Below, piece after piece: positions 62,001-64,000 of a stretch of DNA of 64,000 nucleotides. The position numbers and the translations under genes are program-made. Position 1 is the first letter of the stretch. Every line of letters begins with the position of its first letter. The stretch covers positions 16,370,307-16,434,306 of the forward strand of contig NC_066845.1 in NCBI RefSeq assembly GCF_001640805.2. The letters run 5' to 3'. This DNA comes from Lates calcarifer. Taxonomy: Eukaryota; Chordata; Actinopteri; Centropomidae. The notes under the pieces were generated by a model. The model was not told the origin of the DNA. It did not search any database and saw nothing but the letters and a program-made list of their open reading frames with translations.

Positions 62001-64000
62001 GATTTTCTCACAGTCACACACACACACGCAAAATTTATTTTCTCTGGCTGGTGCAGTTGTAATGACCATATAAGCTGCTGAACAGCTGTAAAACAGCTGC
62101 TTTTACTGTTCCCCATGATGAAATTAGGCGAGAGACTATAAACGACTCCATTTGTCTGTCCACACATCCCTCTGTCATGTGCATCATCTTTAAAGATGAT
62201 GATTAATATTGTAATTTCCCAAACCTTTGGGAAGAGGTGTGGATTGATTCTTGTACTGCTTATAAAACAAATTCAACAGCTTTCAATGAGCAAATGATCA
62301 AAACGTGCTGTAGAAAAATTGGTGATGCCACTAATTCACACTAATATGTGCGTTTAAAGTGTTGGCAGTAAGTGTGAATGACATACGCGATGTGGCGGGT
62401 GTCTGATCCCTCTAAAGTCACTCCATCTTTTAGCCAGCTGAGGCGGGGTGTGGGGATTCCAGTTGCTCTGCACTCCAGGGTCAGCTCTTCTCCCATGGGC
62501 GCACTCACATCAGATGGGTGGTTAGAGTCCAGGATGGTGGGCGATACTAAGTAGGACAAGGATTATTCTTACATGCCACTCAGAATCATTACTTTCAGAA
62601 ATTATATGTACAGTTTTCAGGGATGATTGTATCTCATTTTGCTCAAGTTGCAGACAGCTCTTTACCCTGCCCTATGAGTGTGTAGTCTTTCTGCGTTTGG
62701 CCTTCACTGTTCTTGACCACACAGGTGTACGTTCCAGCATGAGACAGAGTGAGAGGCCCCAGCTCCAGTCGGTTTCCTCGAACAGACCACTGCCACTGCA
62801 GGCTGCTCTCTGGACAGCAAACACATTTATATAAACAAGCTGTCATACATCGCCAGTCCAAGCTATTCCCCGTCACTGATCGCTAATTTCCCCATCATTG
62901 CCTTCCTCTTACCAATAGGGGTTCCATCTTTGAGCCAGGTGATGCTGGGGACAGGGACACCTGTGGCCTCACATAGCAGGCTCACATGGGAGCCTAGGGT
63001 GTAGTTCAGGGACTCCCGGAGAGGCCCAGCAAGGTCGGGTGGAACTGTGGAAATATATTTGTAGAATAAAACCACTCCATTTTGAACACAGTGTTCAATT
63101 GAGAACACAGCAGAGGTACTCTCACCATGAACTGTCAGTCTGAATGTCCTGTCCACCTGTCCAGCCACATTGGACACTTTGCAAGTGTAGGTGCCACCAT
63201 CTGCCATCTAGAAACCAACAGAAGGTCATTGTTGTGAGGAAGGCTGTATTTTGAGCACAGGCAAAGAAGGACTATGGCTCCTTTCCCCCTATGCTTGCTT
63301 TTGCATGCATTCTAAATCAGGTAAATTAACTCAGAGCAGGGTTAAAATGCACTTGGTCAAATTTGTACATTTAATATGTTAGTGTGTGAAGGATGAAAAG
63401 TGTGAACCTTGTGAAAAGCCACTGCAAAACCTTAAAAACTATTTTTATTGTTTTGTTTCCTGTCTCACACATGCATGACATATTTTTATTTTTTTATTTT
63501 TTTACGACCTGAACTCCTATGATCTCCAGCTGGTGACGATCCATCTTCAGTCCATTCCCTGCAGCCAGTTGCAGTCCGTTCTTATACCATGTGACCTCAG
63601 GTTCAGGAACACCATGGGCTTCGCATCGCAGGGTGACCGAGGAGCCAACTTGAGGGGTCACTAGCTCTGACTCGGCATCAAGACGGGGCTTCAGGGTGGG
63701 CAGGACTGTCCATTCACACATACAGAGAGGGCATGATCTCAGTTTGATTCATTAACAACTGGTATGATTCACTCCTGAACTATCCTCGGTCACAGCTGGC
63801 CTGAGGTAAACAGATCTTTATTCTTGACAGTGTTTTGAGATTTGATCATCTGTATACATATGTAGCTGAATTGTGCAGATGGGTCACCATGTGTTTGCTC
63901 ACCATAAACACTGAGGAGAATAGTCTTCTGGTCCTGGCCTGCTAAGTTTGTGGCTGTACATACATATTGCCCTGCATCTTCTAGTCTCGCCCGTGGCAAC
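49640..64000 (-). CDS. hmcn2: Hemicentin-2, 3' part (43 coding exons, 2220 residues visible)
   Basis: Very large extracellular matrix protein; hemicentins act in basement-membrane linkage and epithelial adhesion. CDS complement, in transcript order: 63903-64000 (5' partial), 63509-63705, 63126-63207, 62913-63044, 62666-62809, 62387-62546, 61763-61887, 61494-61677, 61292-61389, 60906-61184, 60624-60814, 60087-60168, 59425-59561, 59196-59337, 58961-59105, 58692-58816, 58426-58582, 58218-58339, 57966-58130, 57693-57800, 57462-57596, 57213-57347, 56741-57010, 56456-56646, 56153-56366, 55824-55958, 55534-55724, 54784-54865, 54491-54661, 53972-54124, 53586-53723, 53282-53403, 52917-53160, 52744-52803, 52521-52640, 52213-52347, 51906-52025, 51573-51698, 51037-51165, 50644-50937, 50335-50454, 50117-50243, 49640-50018. 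All phases agree and the frame closes on TGA. Order: Ig array, TSP1, G2F, EGFs, fibulin-type end. A single TSP1 repeat argues for HMCN2 over HMCN1, which has six. The N-terminal VWA domain lies outside the window. Confidence 0.95.
50117..52803 (-). other. hmcn2: hmcn2 EGF-like module array
   Basis: Nine exons, all beginning in phase 1. A short half-EGF exon (52744-52803, [19 protein letters not shown]) leads into eight modules, each starting with the calcium-binding consensus: DEDEC (52521-52640), DIDEC (52213-52347), DVDEC (51906-52025), DINEC (51573-51698), DIDEC (51037-51165), DIDEC (50644-50937), DVDEC (50335-50454) and DIDEC (50117-50243). The 294-nt exon carries an extra low-complexity, arginine-rich linker of about 50 residues between [10 protein letters not shown] and RQSCPAGY, as hemicentin-1 does at the same place. 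The intron after the 52213-52347 exon starts with GC rather than GT. Confidence 0.93.
52917..54124 (-). other. hmcn2: hmcn2 nidogen-type G2F beta-barrel domain
   Basis: Four exons (53972-54124, 53586-53723, 53282-53403, 52917-53160) encode the G2F barrel. Landmarks match hemicentin G2[19 protein letters not shown], the conserved [27 protein letters not shown] and [12 protein letters not shown]. In nidogen this fold binds collagen IV and perlecan; a ligand for this protein is inference. The last exon ends with a weak donor (CAG|GTCTGG), supported by the following exon continuing in phase. Confidence 0.93.
54491..54661 (-). other. hmcn2: hmcn2 thrombospondin type-1 repeat
   Basis: One phase-1 exon of 171 nt with the TSP1 signature: [19 protein letters not shown] at its start, then the regularly spaced cysteines of [21 protein letters not shown]. 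It lies directly between the last Ig domain and the G2F domain. Only one such repeat exists between them here, as in HMCN2-type hemicentins. Confidence 0.95.
54784..64000 (-). other. hmcn2: hmcn2 Ig-like domain array: one partial plus 15 complete I-set/C2 domains
   Basis: Most Ig domains are encoded by two exons: the first ends between the Trp strand and the second Cys, and the domain ends at a phase-1 boundary (typically VxG then VPP). First cysteines appear as [27 protein letters not shown] and so on; second ones as DAGxYxC. By exon: Ig1 63903-64000 (partial); Ig2 63509-63705 + 63126-63207; Ig3 62913-63044 + 62666-62809; Ig4 62387-62546 + 61763-61887; Ig5 61494-61677 + 61292-61389; Ig6 60906-61184 (one exon); Ig7 60624-60814 + 60087-60168; Ig8 59425-59561 + 59196-59337; Ig9 58961-59105 + 58692-58816; Ig10 58426-58582 + 58218-58339; Ig11 57966-58130 + 57693-57800; Ig12 57462-57596 + 57213-57347; Ig13 56741-57010 (one exon); Ig14 56456-56646 + start of 56153-56366; Ig15 rest of that exon + 55824-55958; Ig16 55534-55724 + 54784-54865. 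Confidence 0.93.

Noticed and set aside
49640..64000. Assignment to hmcn1 instead of hmcn2
   Set aside because: Only one TSP1 repeat lies between the Ig array and G2F, whereas hemicentin-1 has six. Linkage to 9q33-34-type genes also favours hmcn2. A phylogeny would settle it.

Overview
The window looks like ray-finned fish nuclear DNA. It carries vertebrate genes split by introns, is AT-rich between genes, has simple repeats typical of teleosts, and has very short introns (often 80-300 bp) in the long gene on the right. A dispersed repeat at about 9.14-9.62 kb resembles one I associate with percomorph fishes; that is a recollection, not a search result.

Three protein-coding genes can be read. 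(1) 1-1182 (+) is the 3' part of zbtb34, a BTB/zinc-finger transcriptional regulator. The BTB domain lies off the left edge; three C2H2 fingers and the stop are present, and the 3' UTR probably runs to about 6.33 kb. (2) 15756-20564 (-) is a complete four-exon coding region for angptl2, a secreted angiopoietin-like protein (514 residues, all splice phases consistent), with a likely 3' UTR down to about 14.77 kb. (3) 49640-64000 (-) is the 3' part of hmcn2 (hemicentin-2). I resolved 43 coding exons giving 2220 residues in one frame: 1 partial and 15 complete Ig domains, one TSP1 repeat, a nidogen G2F barrel, a half EGF plus eight calcium-binding-type EGF modules, and a fibulin-type C-terminal module. 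The 5' part (VWA domain and further Ig domains) lies beyond position 64000.

The rest has no gene I can defend: 6.33-14.76 kb, the angptl2 introns, and 20.6-49.3 kb. In mammals RALGPS1 starts just downstream of ZBTB34 and contains ANGPTL2 in an intron. I found no RALGPS1 coding exon here, but a CpG-rich segment with a perfect splice donor at 8.37-8.80 kb could be a first exon. These regions also hold microsatellites, three notable inverted repeats, a G-quadruplex motif just past the hmcn2 stop, a dispersed repeat carrying a perfect DR1 nuclear-receptor half-site pair, and one orphan exon-like segment.

The three genes are not an operon and have separate jobs. angptl2 and hmcn2 both encode extracellular proteins; zbtb34 encodes a nuclear regulator. 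I see no convincing novel multi-gene system. The most checkable oddities are two short stop-free introns of in-frame length in hmcn2, its GC-AG intron, the inverted repeats, the CpG/donor segment and the orphan exon.
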